The notes below the pieces were generated by a model. It worked only from the letters and a program-made list of their open reading frames with translations, had not been told where the DNA came from and made no database searches. The position numbers were made by a program, and so were the translations under genes. Source: Cytophagaceae bacterium SCN 52-12 (GTDB lineage: Bacteria > Bacteroidota > Bacteroidia > Cytophagales > Spirosomataceae). Taken from it: a stretch of 64,000 bases of DNA. Each line of letters opens with the position of its first letter. Positions within the stretch are counted from its first letter, which is position 1. Shown one piece after another: positions 15,612-24,403 of this stretch. The DNA lies in NCBI GenBank assembly GCA_001724175.1, contig MEDT01000039.1, forward strand, positions 28,007 to 92,006, written 5' to 3'.

Positions 15612-17459
15612 CTACCAGCCCGGATTCTGTGAGAACCCTTCGTATAGCCTGGTATCTCCCAATTGGAAAGGCAGCCAGTTATGCCGTTTTTCAAAAACAC
15701 GCTGTACGACTACCCTTTCGCGGAGGTTAATGGGCTTGCCGTCGCTGCCGAGGTCAAAATCAATAGCTGTTTTGTCGATATATTCGGCATTGCCCGCAAT
15801 ATTCCAGCGACGCAGGTCGAAAAACCGGTGTCCTTCGAAGGCAAATTCTACCGCGCGCTCACGGATGATCTGTTTCATAAATGCATCTTTGGAAGCGGTG
15901 TACCTGGCCGGGAGAGCAGGCAGCTGGGCGCGGGTCCGGATGATGTTGACGGCATCGATTGCGGTCAGGGCGCTGCCTGCTGCCGTCGACGTCGGTGATC
16001 CGTACCCGTGAAGCACGGCTTCGGCATAGATCAGGTATACATCGGCCAGCCGCATGATAGGATGATAGGACTGGAAATTACTCCAGCGGTTATCCCAGGG
16101 GTTATTTCCCTTGGGCGTCCATTTCCGGTAAAAGTAGCCGGTAACGCTTCCGGCAACGCCAGCGCTGGCAGGTGTGCCGTTGCGGTGCCTGCCCGAGTTG
16201 GACAATTGGGCAAATTCATTTTCCTTAGCTGCCGCCGCCACTGCGTTGTCGACCAGCCGCACCCCTTCGTAGACGATATCGACATAAAACCTGGGCTCCC
16301 GGCCTGTCCAGGGCTGGTTGGGATCATAGCCCGATTCGGGGTCGTCTATGGGCAGGCCGTTCGCCATACCATAGTTTTTAATGAAGTTATGCGTGGGTAC
16401 TTCCACGCGGTTGTTGCCGGCGCCGAACTGGACCGGGTTGGTGGTCCGGTTGGTTGTAAAGCGCACAAAGCTCGGTATGATCACGGTCGGGTTCATAATG
16501 ACTTCGGTCCCGCCCGAACGTTCGCGGTTACCCGGCGACCATACCCAGAAATTGTCTGTCCAGGTATCCCAGCTCTGAAGCTTGTAAGCGCCCGACTCAT
16601 TGCAGATTTTGATCACTTCGGCTGCTACGTCGGCCGCCTGCTTCGCGAGCTCGGTATCGTAGGCGTTGTTGCCTGTCGACGACTCGTTCATCATCGGGCT
16701 TGCGGCGTACAGCAGGTTGCGGGCCAGCATCGAAAGCGCGTGGATTTTAGTAATGCGCTGCGAGTTATTGCCCAATGTAGCCTGGCCGACGGTCGTGTCA
16801 TCCCATTTGAGCGGGAGCAGGGCAGCGGCGGCGCGGAAGTCTTCCGCTACTTTCAATGCTGTTTCACGGTAGGTCATGCGCGGCAGCTTCAGTTCCTCTG
16901 ACGACGACAGCACTTCGTTTATATAAGGTAATCCGCCATACCAGCGCATCAGTTCAAAGTGGAAGTAGGCCCTGAAAAACAGGCATTGACCTTCGATCAC
17001 GCTGCGGGCTTCCGGGGTGGCGTTTGCCAGCAGCTCGAGCTTGCTCAGACCGAGGTTGGCCTTGCGGATGGCGTACCAGGCAAATGGCCATACGCGCATC
17101 CGGGTGAGGTTGCCGCTATAATCCATCCGGGGACTGGCCGCATACAGGAAGGTAGTCTGGTTCCAGTAGTTGCCGTCGTCCCAGGGAAGGGGTACATTGC
17201 ACAGCACTTCGTCGGAGGCGCTGAAGTTGTAATACTGGTTTCCGCCCAATACCTTGTGGATGTCTACGATACAATCGTACATCTCTTCGACGAATCCCTG
17301 GAAGCTTACAAAGCTGCCGAAAACGTCGGTATCGGTAATGCTCGCTTCGGGAGCCTTGTCCAGATAGTCCTCGCAGCTGCCGAAAAGAAAACCGGCGAGC
17401 ACCATCGGCACGATCAGGCGCCATCTGTTTTTATGAATTGTATTTTTTATGATTCGCAT
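15612..17459 (-). CDS. SusD/RagB family lipoprotein (first pair of locus 1)
   Basis: A 615-residue SusD-like lipoprotein with lipobox FGSC (signal IVPMVLAGFLFGSC, mature CEDYLDKAPEASITDTDVF). The RagB N-terminal helices (VIEGQCLFFRAYFHFELMRW, YGGLPYINEVL) and C-terminal block (MRLADVYLIYAEAVLHGYG, RERAVEFAFEGHRFFDLRR) are clear. It is predicted to be surface exposed, in complex with the SusC encoded 3 bases upstream. Confidence 0.95.
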   Translation of the reverse strand: MRIIKNTIHKNRWRLIVPMVLAGFLFGSCEDYLDKAPEASITDTDVFGSFVSFQGFVEEMYDCIVDIHKVLGGNQYYNFSASDEVLCNVPLPWDDGNYWNQTTFLYAASPRMDYSGNLTRMRVWPFAWYAIRKANLGLSKLELLANATPEARSVIEGQCLFFRAYFHFELMRWYGGLPYINEVLSSSEELKLPRMTYRETALKVAEDFRAAAALLPLKWDDTTVGQATLGNNSQRITKIHALSMLARNLLYAASPMMNESSTGNNAYDTELAKQAADVAAEVIKICNESGAYKLQSWDTWTDNFWVWSPGNRERSGGTEVIMNPTVIIPSFVRFTTNRTTNPVQFGAGNNRVEVPTHNFIKNYGMANGLPIDDPESGYDPNQPWTGREPRFYVDIVYEGVRLVDNAVAAAAKENEFAQLSNSGRHRNGTPASAGVAGSVTGYFYRKWTPKGNNPWDNRWSNFQSYHPIMRLADVYLIYAEAVLHGYGSPTSTAAGSALTAIDAVNIIRTRAQLPALPARYTASKDAFMKQIIRERAVEFAFEGHRFFDLRRWNIAGNAEYIDKTAIDFDLGSDGKPINLRERVVVQRVFEKRHNWLPFQLGDTRLYEGFSQNPGW

Positions 17460-17462
17460 ACC

Positions 17463-20400
17463 TCAAAAAGTTAAATCGATACCGATGTTGACCCGTTTTG
17501 GCGTGGGATAGGCGCCTGCGCTTGCATCGCCGCCCGACATGGCTGCTTCCCGGTCGTCCGGAAGCCGCGACCAGAACCACAGGTTGTTCCCGTTTACAAA
17601 CAGGCGGAGATTGGATAAGCCGAGCCGGCTCAGGACAGGCTTCTGGAATGTATAGGCAACTTCCGCTGTTTTCAGGCGCAGGTACGAGCCGTCATATATG
17701 AAATAATCGCCGATAAACTGCCCCTGCGATTTCCAGCGCGGGATAAACGAGCTGGCATCCTGGTTGTCCTTAGACCAGTAGTCCCTCACGTGCGCGAACA
17801 GGGTATTCTGGTACATGTAAAAGTTATTGAGAGGGATGTTTCTCGACACGTTGTTGACGCCGTAAAACTGGAGCGTCACGCTGAAGCCCTTGTAATCCCC
17901 GCCGATACTGGCGTTGTAGCTGTTCATCGGGACTTCCGAATAGCCGAAGGGAACCGTATCGTCATTCCCGGTAATGACCCCGTCGCCGTTGAAGTCTGCG
18001 ATATTGTAGTAGCCCGGCAGCTTGGAAAGATCGTTGGTTTGCTGCGGTGTGCTGGCAAACACTTCATCCCAGTTGTTGTAGAAGCCGGTGCGTACCTGCG
18101 ACCTTATCTGGCCGATCTGGTAGCCGGCCTGCTTCAGGTAGGCTGCCTGCAGCACGGGATCGTCGCGGTTGATGATCTTGTTTTCGGTATGTGTCAGGGA
18201 GAACATGCTCCACAGGTGCAGCCCGTTGGAAAAGCCTTTGTTCAGCCTCAGCTCCAGCTCATAGCCCTTCGATTTGACCTGTCCCAGGTTGGCCGACGGA
18301 GGCGTGGCTCCGAAATAGGGCGGGATCGCACGCGAGGTGCCGTCTATGATGATATCGGTCCTGTTTTCGGTAAAATAGTCGAAATTAATGGATACCAGGT
18401 CTTTAAATAGGCCGATTTCGGCGCCGTAGTTCGTTTTCCTGGCTTTTTCCCACCGGATATTCGGGTTCCCGACGATTTGCTCCTTGTAAAAATTATAGGG
18501 GCTCCTTTCGTTCGGGTTGGCATTCAGCAGGGCGGAATTGATACCCTGGCCGCCATACTGATACTGCGACTGGTAGGCCCAGCGGGCCCCGCCGGCATCG
18601 TCGCCCACGACCCCGGAGCTGTAGCGGAATTTCAGGCGGTTCATCCATTCCACGTCGAAAAATTTCTCATTGGAAGCATACCAGCCGGCCGCAAAGGAAG
18701 GGAAGAAGTCGAACCGGTAGCCGGGGCCGAATTTTTCGGAGCCGTTATAGGCGCCGTTGAACTCGAAAAGGTACCGGGTATCGTAGTCGTAGGTGGTTCT
18801 GAATACCCAATCTTCGCGATAGCTCGGGAACATGCTTCCGCGCGCGAACTGCTCTCTTTTGAAGAGGGCCATGGCTCCTACGTGGTGTACGCCGAAGTCG
18901 CGCGTATAGTTGATCTGGTGCTGGTGCATCAGCCTTCTCAGGGTGGCGGAGGCTGACGTTTCTTCGGCATTGATCGTCCAGGGGTTCACCACCCAATCGA
19001 ACGCGTTCGCCGCCGTTACGGGAGTCGTTTCCGTATATTCGCCGGGGTCCTGGTCGCCTCCCGTATAGCGGGAGGGATACACGATTTTACCGAGAAGGTT
19101 TCCTTCCGGTCTCACGTGGTTCTGATCGGAGATCCCGCCCAGGGTCTGCATCCCGTTATCATAAAACAACGAGCCGGTGTAGCTCAGGCCCTTGGTGATA
19201 AAATCCAGCTTCTGCTCGAGCGAGAAGTCTGCCCTGAGCTCCACGTTGCGCTGCTGCCATACGCCCGTGTTGTAGATGAGGGCAACCGGGTTTTGCAGCG
19301 CTTCGGGAGGCAGCGCGTAGCTTTGCCCCCAGCTTCCGTCGGGATATTGCGGCAGGATGACGTCCGGGGGAAAGCGGTAGGCCGCAGCCCATGCGAGCAG
19401 GTTGTTGCCGGAGCTGGCGTTGTTATAGGAGTAGTTCGTGCTTTTCTGGCTGAACAAACCGGCGAGGTTAACCCTCAGGTTGGTGGTTTTGGTCAGCTTG
19501 AAATCGAGATTGCTCCTGAAATTGAAGCGGTTGAAACCATAGCTCGGATCGTAGCCTTTGTGGTTGTCGTATTTGCGGAACATATCCCCTTCGTTGAGGT
19601 ACGACAGGGAGCCGAAGTACTTGACAAAGCTGGTTCCTCCTGAAACATTCAGGTTGGCCCGCTGGGACCACGACACATCCCTGAACATCGCCTTCTCCCA
19701 ATCGACATTCGGATAAAGCATGGCGTCTGTGGCCGACTGGGGCTTTTTATAACGCAGCGCCACTTCATAAGGGACATAATCGCCCCATGAAACCGGGCTG
19801 ATAGGGCCCTCCCTCTCGATCATCTCGTTCCTGACCATGATCGCTTCATACGAATCCAGCTTTTCGGGCAGCCTCGATACCGACAATGCGGTAGCGCTGT
19901 AGTTGAAAGACAGCTGGGGCTTAGACTCGGACCCTCTTTTCGTTGTGATGAGAATAACTCCGTTCGCACCCTTTACCCCGAAGACGGCAGTAGCCGAGGC
20001 ATCTTTCAGCACGGAGATCGTTTCCACCTCGCTGACGTCTACATTGCTCATATCACGCTCTACGCCGTCGATCAGGATGAGCGGCTGGCCGCCGTTCCAG
20101 GTATTGCGCCCGCGGATGAAGATGGAGGTAGCATTACCGCCGGTCAGCGTACCGCCGGGCTCCCCGCTGGAGGTGATGGTGGTAAGGCCGGGCAGTTGGC
20201 CGGTGAGCGCCTGTTTCAGATCGGTTACGTTGCCGGCCCGTTTGAGGTCTTCCTGGTTGGCCTGTACGATCGATCCCACCACGCTCTGCTTTCGCTGCGT
20301 ACCGAAGCCCACGACGACTACTTCATCCAGTATTTTTTCATCTACTTTCAGGGAGACTTTGACCGAGGCCTGGTTTCCGACGACAACCTCCTGTGAAAGG

Positions 20401-20984
20401 TAGCCCACGAACGAAAACACCAGGACGGCGTCCCTATCGGGAACGCTGATGGTGAATTTGCCGGTTACATCGGTCGTCGTTCCCTGCTGCGTGCCTTTCA
20501 GCAGCACGCTGACACCCGGCAGACCTTCGCCGGTCTCGTCTGTGACGGTACCCTGGATCCTGATGTCGGCAGGCTCCAGGGATAATCCGTCCGGTTCCGC
20601 AGAAACCTGCCCGGTCTCGGGCTCGCTCGGGGTGAGCACCACCTGGTTCCCGATAAGCCGGTACTTGATATGAAGGGGTGTGAGCAGCTGTTCCAGCACA
20701 TCCGAAAGCTTGTCATTCCGGTAGTCTACCGTGGCCCGCAGCTCTTCCGAAATAAGCCTTGTCCGGTAAGTAAACTTGACATTAGCCTGCCGTTCTATGC
20801 GAACGAGTATCTCCGCCACCTTCCGGTTGTCCAGCTGGAGGTTTATCCTGCGGTTAAGCAGGTCCTGGGCGTCCGCTTCCCTTGCCAGCGACATCCCGGC
20901 GAAGGAAATGGCCATGAAAACCTGTATCAGGGATACTTTCATGAGGCTACATAAGATTTTTTGGAAATCTGAATCTTTTTTCAT
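17463..20984 (-). CDS. SusC/RagA family TonB-dependent transporter with STN domain (first pair of locus 1)
   Basis: A 1173-residue outer-membrane transporter. After the signal region come an STN domain (about residues 45-125: RINLQLDNRKVAEILVRIE, then NVKFTYRTRLISEELRATVD), a carboxypeptidase-D-like domain (about 148-230: IQGTVTDETGEGLPGVSVLL, VLVFSFVGYLSQEVVVG), the TonB-box-like DEVVVVGFGTQRK, a plug (LTGQLPGLTTITSSGEPGG, ATAVFGVKGANGVILITTKR) and a large barrel ending in VNIGIDLTF. The STN domain lets the transporter signal to the FecR encoded just upstream, so this pair is probably the sensory one of locus 1. Confidence 0.96.
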   Translation of the reverse strand: MKKDSDFQKILCSLMKVSLIQVFMAISFAGMSLAREADAQDLLNRRINLQLDNRKVAEILVRIERQANVKFTYRTRLISEELRATVDYRNDKLSDVLEQLLTPLHIKYRLIGNQVVLTPSEPETGQVSAEPDGLSLEPADIRIQGTVTDETGEGLPGVSVLLKGTQQGTTTDVTGKFTISVPDRDAVLVFSFVGYLSQEVVVGNQASVKVSLKVDEKILDEVVVVGFGTQRKQSVVGSIVQANQEDLKRAGNVTDLKQALTGQLPGLTTITSSGEPGGTLTGGNATSIFIRGRNTWNGGQPLILIDGVERDMSNVDVSEVETISVLKDASATAVFGVKGANGVILITTKRGSESKPQLSFNYSATALSVSRLPEKLDSYEAIMVRNEMIEREGPISPVSWGDYVPYEVALRYKKPQSATDAMLYPNVDWEKAMFRDVSWSQRANLNVSGGTSFVKYFGSLSYLNEGDMFRKYDNHKGYDPSYGFNRFNFRSNLDFKLTKTTNLRVNLAGLFSQKSTNYSYNNASSGNNLLAWAAAYRFPPDVILPQYPDGSWGQSYALPPEALQNPVALIYNTGVWQQRNVELRADFSLEQKLDFITKGLSYTGSLFYDNGMQTLGGISDQNHVRPEGNLLGKIVYPSRYTGGDQDPGEYTETTPVTAANAFDWVVNPWTINAEETSASATLRRLMHQHQINYTRDFGVHHVGAMALFKREQFARGSMFPSYREDWVFRTTYDYDTRYLFEFNGAYNGSEKFGPGYRFDFFPSFAAGWYASNEKFFDVEWMNRLKFRYSSGVVGDDAGGARWAYQSQYQYGGQGINSALLNANPNERSPYNFYKEQIVGNPNIRWEKARKTNYGAEIGLFKDLVSINFDYFTENRTDIIIDGTSRAIPPYFGATPPSANLGQVKSKGYELELRLNKGFSNGLHLWSMFSLTHTENKIINRDDPVLQAAYLKQAGYQIGQIRSQVRTGFYNNWDEVFASTPQQTNDLSKLPGYYNIADFNGDGVITGNDDTVPFGYSEVPMNSYNASIGGDYKGFSVTLQFYGVNNVSRNIPLNNFYMYQNTLFAHVRDYWSKDNQDASSFIPRWKSQGQFIGDYFIYDGSYLRLKTAEVAYTFQKPVLSRLGLSNLRLFVNGNNLWFWSRLPDDREAAMSGGDASAGAYPTPKRVNIGIDLTF

Positions 20985-21081
20985 TGATTTGATCAGTTCT
21001 TGTTTTTCAGCAAAAGCAATAACTATCCCTTTATCCTAATTGACGGATATTATTATACGTTATCAAGTAAAGGGTACGAAG

Positions 21082-21107
21082 CCGGGAAACGCTGCAACCG
21101 TTCCCGG
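21082..21107. promoter_or_regulatory. Hairpin in the FecR-SusC gap of locus 1
   Basis: CCGGGAA (21082-21088) pairs with TTCCCGG (21101-21107) around a 12-base loop, within the 221-base gap (20985-21205) between FecR and SusC on the minus strand. No T tract follows it on the minus strand. It may mark a leader or processing site separating low-level regulator expression from high-level transporter expression. Nothing else recognisable lies in the gap. Confidence 0.35.
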
Positions 21108-21205
21108 TTTCATCATAATTAAGTAATCTGTTTATATCATCGGCAGTTGAATTAGGTTTAAGTTCAAGTTGAGATCAAGTTCATTTGGTCGGCAGGCTGC
21201 TCCGC

Positions 21206-22315
21206 TCACTGGCATTTCTTCCCGCTGACGACGATTTGCGCGTCTACCACTTTATAGGATGCATCGATGGCTTCGCAAAGGACGTCGAGCTTTTCGAAAA
21301 GGCTTACATCGTCATCCAGCGTACTGGTGAGCCGGCAATCGGAGAGCAGTTCCTGGTCAAACAGTATTTCAGTATCGTATACTTTTTCCAACGCCCTGAA
21401 AATATCGGAAACGGGTGCATTCTGGAAAGCGAATTGCTGAAGCTCTTCCGTAGAAAGGACCGGAACCGGTTCGGGTACCAGCGTCCTGGTGAACTTTTCG
21501 ACTCTTTTGGAGTAGTCTACCTGCTGGTTGGCGCGCAGGATCAGCCCCTGTGATTCTGGATCTTCCTGCGGGTTTTTGGGAGCCGCGAAGACCGATACCT
21601 TCCCGGTTCTCACGACTACCGTCACATTGTCGCTTCCTTTCCTGGCCCTGATGTTGAAAGAAGTTCCCAGGACTTTGGTGATCAGCCCGTTGGAATACAC
21701 CAGGAAGGGCCTTTCCGTATCTCTGGTGACTTCGAAAAAGGCTTCCCCGATGAGCTGTACATTTCTTGTAGCGCCCGAAAAATTCCGGTTGCTATACCTG
21801 ATGGTGCCGTTTGGCTGCAAGGTTACGCGGCTGCTGTCGGGCAATATAATGACGCTGGCAGCGGCGGTATTGTTCGTGATCTGCTCCAGCTCCGAATCGG
21901 GAAGGATATCGAGGCTGTCGGGGGTAAAGAAGGACAAGGAAGGATTATGGCTGCGCGAGCCGTTTTCTAAAGTAAAAAGAAGGTACCCGGCCCCGATTGC
22001 CGCAACAACGGCAGCGGCCGCTTTAGCCCAGGAGCGCTGCCACCATTTGAGATGCTTTTTCCCCGACGCGATAGATTTTTGAAGGTTTGCCCATATTTCT
22101 TCTGTATCTCCCTGGTTAACAGCTGTTTGGGAGGCCGTAGCGAGATTTTGCACGGTTTGTATTGCACGACGGACTACCGGGCGCTGGTAAGGAAAAGTCT
22201 CCTGGAAATCATTCCAGTACTGATCACTTTGCGGGCCGGGAGACAATACCCATTTGACAAAATGTTCATCCTGAGCGAAATCTTCAAAACTATAGGCGGC
22301 GTATTTTTCAAACAT
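21206..22315 (-). CDS. FecR-family anti-sigma factor (locus 1)
   Basis: A 369-residue single-pass inner-membrane protein. A cytoplasmic N-terminal sigma-binding region is followed by a helix at about 97-114 (AAAAVVAAIGAGYLLF), a FecR domain at about 145-250 (LPDSSRVTLQPNGTIRYSNR, VQLIGEAFFEVTRDTERPF, TKVLGTSFNIRA, RTGKVSVFA) and a C-terminal DUF4974 domain at about 297-366 (FQNAPVSDIFRALEKVYDTE). It is expected to hold the FecI-type sigma factor inactive until the STN domain of SusC signals. It lies between FecI (171-base gap) and SusC (221-base gap). Confidence 0.94.
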   Translation of the reverse strand: MFEKYAAYSFEDFAQDEHFVKWVLSPGPQSDQYWNDFQETFPYQRPVVRRAIQTVQNLATASQTAVNQGDTEEIWANLQKSIASGKKHLKWWQRSWAKAAAAVVAAIGAGYLLFTLENGSRSHNPSLSFFTPDSLDILPDSELEQITNNTAAASVIILPDSSRVTLQPNGTIRYSNRNFSGATRNVQLIGEAFFEVTRDTERPFLVYSNGLITKVLGTSFNIRARKGSDNVTVVVRTGKVSVFAAPKNPQEDPESQGLILRANQQVDYSKRVEKFTRTLVPEPVPVLSTEELQQFAFQNAPVSDIFRALEKVYDTEILFDQELLSDCRLTSTLDDDVSLFEKLDVLCEAIDASYKVVDAQIVVSGKKCQ

Positions 22316-22412
22316 CTGTTTCCAGGGTAACTTCTAACCCCTAAATGAAAGAAAGCTATCCTTGTACTCACTCAAAAAAAGAAAAAGTTATTTTTTTTAT
22401 AAAAAACATTAA

Positions 22413-22483
22413 GGTATTAAGGGCATTAAGCCCCTCATTAACTATCCTGTAGCAGCGGCCGCTTAACTCCTTAATGGTTACTC
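22413..22483. repeat. ATTAAGG-type repeat region in a FecI-FecR gap
   Basis: The gap between sigma and FecR contains CATTAAGGTATTAAGGGCAT (from 22408), and further right CTTAACTCCTTAATGG, an inverted version of the same word. A similar A/T-rich repeat with CCTTAATTCCTTAATGG occurs in the equivalent gap of locus 2 (37647-37715). Such words are frequent in Bacteroidota intergenic DNA; a regulatory role is unproven. Confidence 0.4.
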
Positions 22484-22486
22484 TTT

Positions 22487-23071
22487 TTATCCGAAAATTT
22501 TAATCAGGGAGAGGATAAGGCCCCCGGCGATTTCAAAGTGGTTCCTGAGGTGCACGATCGCGCGGTGCAGGAGATTGCGGACAGACTGGTTGTTCATCTG
22601 CATGACAGACGAGATCTCTTCAAGGCTGAAGGAATGAAAATACCGCAGCTGTATGGCTTCCTGCTGGCGTTTCGGCAGCCTGTCGATGGCTTGCTTGAGC
22701 TGCGACAGCTGGCCGGAGCGGGTTTCCTGTTCTATAAGCTCCTGCTCCCGGGAAGCGTCCGCCAGGAGCTCGTCAATCCTGAAGCCCTGCTCGTAAGGCG
22801 ATGGATCCGTCGACGTCCGGACGATCCGGTTCCGTAAAGAACGGAACAAATAATATTTAATGGAATCTGTTTCCGACAGCTTCTCCCGATGCAGCCAGAT
22901 ATGAAGGAACAGGTCGTGGATGCTGTCTTTGATCAACTGCCGGTTTGACGTGATCCGGTAGCCATAGCTCAGCAATTCGGCAATGTGCATCCTGTAAATG
23001 CTGCCAAATGCCTGGCTGTCCCCTTCGCGGAACCTGTTCCATAAATGAAGATCTGACGATGGAAAATCCAT
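22487..23071 (-). CDS. FecI-type ECF sigma factor (locus 1)
   Basis: The ATG at 23071 is preferred over an upstream TTG at 23122, giving about 194 residues. Region 2 (LWNRFREGDSQAFGSIYRMH, IKDSIHDLFLHIWLHREKL, SIKYYLFRSLRNRIVR) and region 4 (IDRLPKRQQEAIQLRYFHSF, SLEEISSVMQMNNQSVRNLL) match the 'Bacteroides expansion' family of FecI-like sigma factors. It would transcribe the SusCD operon downstream when released by FecR. It is divergent from the YncE-like gene, with 285 bases between the two starts. Confidence 0.93.
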   Translation of the reverse strand: MDFPSSDLHLWNRFREGDSQAFGSIYRMHIAELLSYGYRITSNRQLIKDSIHDLFLHIWLHREKLSETDSIKYYLFRSLRNRIVRTSTDPSPYEQGFRIDELLADASREQELIEQETRSGQLSQLKQAIDRLPKRQQEAIQLRYFHSFSLEEISSVMQMNNQSVRNLLHRAIVHLRNHFEIAGGLILSLIKIFG

Positions 23072-23122
23072 AGTGTGGAAACGATTCGGGTCCAAACTTA
23101 CAAAGTCCGGCGATTCGGGCAA

Positions 23123-23356
23123 TACTATCTCGCGTTAAACAATTATTAATATAAGTTTGAAGTCATTCATTTTTACCCGGCGCCGGATATTTATTTACTG
23201 GATCCGCCCGGAAAGATTTTCCGGATTTATAAGATTCATTTGGGGTAGACGCCGTTTCATGCTACTTGTCAGGTAGTGGAGCACGCGCAGGTCCGGGCCG
23301 TTACGGAACAGGGCCGCCTGCTGCTCCGGGTTTTCATTACTTTATAAAACATCAGC
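23123..23356. promoter_or_regulatory. Divergent intergenic region with promoter-like motif and hairpins
   Basis: The region contains TAAGTTTG (23152-23159, plus strand), a match to the Bacteroidota -7 consensus TAnnTTTG. It also holds a 7-bp stem hairpin (CCGGAAA at 23208-23214, TTTCCGG at 23218-23224) and, nearer the YncE gene, a GC-rich imperfect hairpin around 23286-23328. No riboswitch consensus was recognised. The promoter would serve the YncE/TonB-receptor pair, with a leader of about 200 bases. Confidence 0.35.
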
Positions 23357-24403
23357 ATGCATAAGATCGTATTAACATCGTTGTGGATTGCGGCAGGACT
23401 GGCTGCCAACGCGCAGCAAAAGCAGCCGGCTGCCTACCAGGTCGGGGCGGTTCAGAAAATCAATTCCGAAGTTTACCAGCTGGTGCATAATCCTGCCGAC
23501 GGGAACATCTACGTGGCGGGCCCTAAAGCAGGCTTTAACAGGCAGGTTGACAATTTTGTATTCGTGCTCCGGGGTAGCGATCTCAAGGTGATCGACTCTA
23601 TCAATGTAGGTAAAAACCTGCCTTTCGGGATTGCGCTCAACAATAAAACCCAGACGCTTTATGTAGGGCATTCGATTCAGAACTCCGTAAGCGCCATAGA
23701 GCTGAAAACGAAAAAGCAAACGATCATCGCAGGCGCAAAGGAGAAGGGCAAAATCAGGGAGATCGTGGTGGACGAGGCTAAAAACCTTGTCTATGTCTCC
23801 GACCACGGGAATCCTTCGGTCTGGGTGATCGACGGGAAAACCAACACGTTCGTGCAGGCGATAGATCAGCCGGGCGCGTACCTGATCGGACTTAATGTCG
23901 ACCCCGTGCGCGGACGCGTATATGCGACGGACGGCAACACTATGGAAGGCAATATCCTGGTATTCGATTCGGAAAAACGCGAGCTGGTCGGCAAGTACAG
24001 GACCTGGTCTTACTGTCCGCTCAACATCGCGGTCGACTATCGTAATAACCGGCTTTTTGTCAGCCAGTCGAACGACAACAATGTGACGGTTGTGGACGGC
24101 GCTACCGGGGAGATCATCAACAAGGTTTATCTGGGCTACGATGCATCTCCCATCGGGCTGGTTTTTGACGAGGAAAGGAACGTGTTGTATACCGCCAACC
24201 GTAACAAAAAGGAAGTAGCGGTGGTAGATGCGGACAATTTCAAGGTCAGAGAGCGGATACCTACCGGCGGACTGCCCAATACGATCAGCCTCGACAAGGC
24301 TACCGGGCTGATTTATGTCACCAACAAAAATGCGGGTCGCGGCAAGACCGGGGAAGTGCTGGAAAATGCGAACACGGTGATCAAGATTTCCCGGATCGAT
24401 TAA
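23357..24403 (+). CDS. YncE-family periplasmic beta-propeller protein
   Basis: A 348-residue exported protein (signal MHKIVLTSLWIAAGLAANAQ). Repeated YncE/cytochrome cd1-type blades can be followed: VYQLVHNPADGNIYVAGPKA, NKTQTLYVGHSIQNSVSAIE, EAKNLVYVSDHGNPSVWVID, VRGRVYATDGN, YRNNRLFVSQSNDNNVTVVD, EERNVLYTANRNKKEVAVVD and GLIYVTNKNAGR, making seven blades. The stop is immediately followed by the ATG of a TonB-dependent receptor gene (24401-24406), so the two are coupled. I infer a ligand-handling partner for that receptor, much as DUF4374 propellers partner a receptor in the next locus. The ligand is unknown. Confidence 0.88.
   Translation: MHKIVLTSLWIAAGLAANAQQKQPAAYQVGAVQKINSEVYQLVHNPADGNIYVAGPKAGFNRQVDNFVFVLRGSDLKVIDSINVGKNLPFGIALNNKTQTLYVGHSIQNSVSAIELKTKKQTIIAGAKEKGKIREIVVDEAKNLVYVSDHGNPSVWVIDGKTNTFVQAIDQPGAYLIGLNVDPVRGRVYATDGNTMEGNILVFDSEKRELVGKYRTWSYCPLNIAVDYRNNRLFVSQSNDNNVTVVDGATGEIINKVYLGYDASPIGLVFDEERNVLYTANRNKKEVAVVDADNFKVRERIPTGGLPNTISLDKATGLIYVTNKNAGRGKTGEVLENANTVIKISRID

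Noticed and set aside
23286-23328. GC-rich structured leader before the YncE/TonB-receptor pair, considered as a cobalamin or other riboswitch
   Set aside because: None of the conserved boxes of a cobalamin riboswitch, or of other classes I know, was found; only an imperfect hairpin remains.
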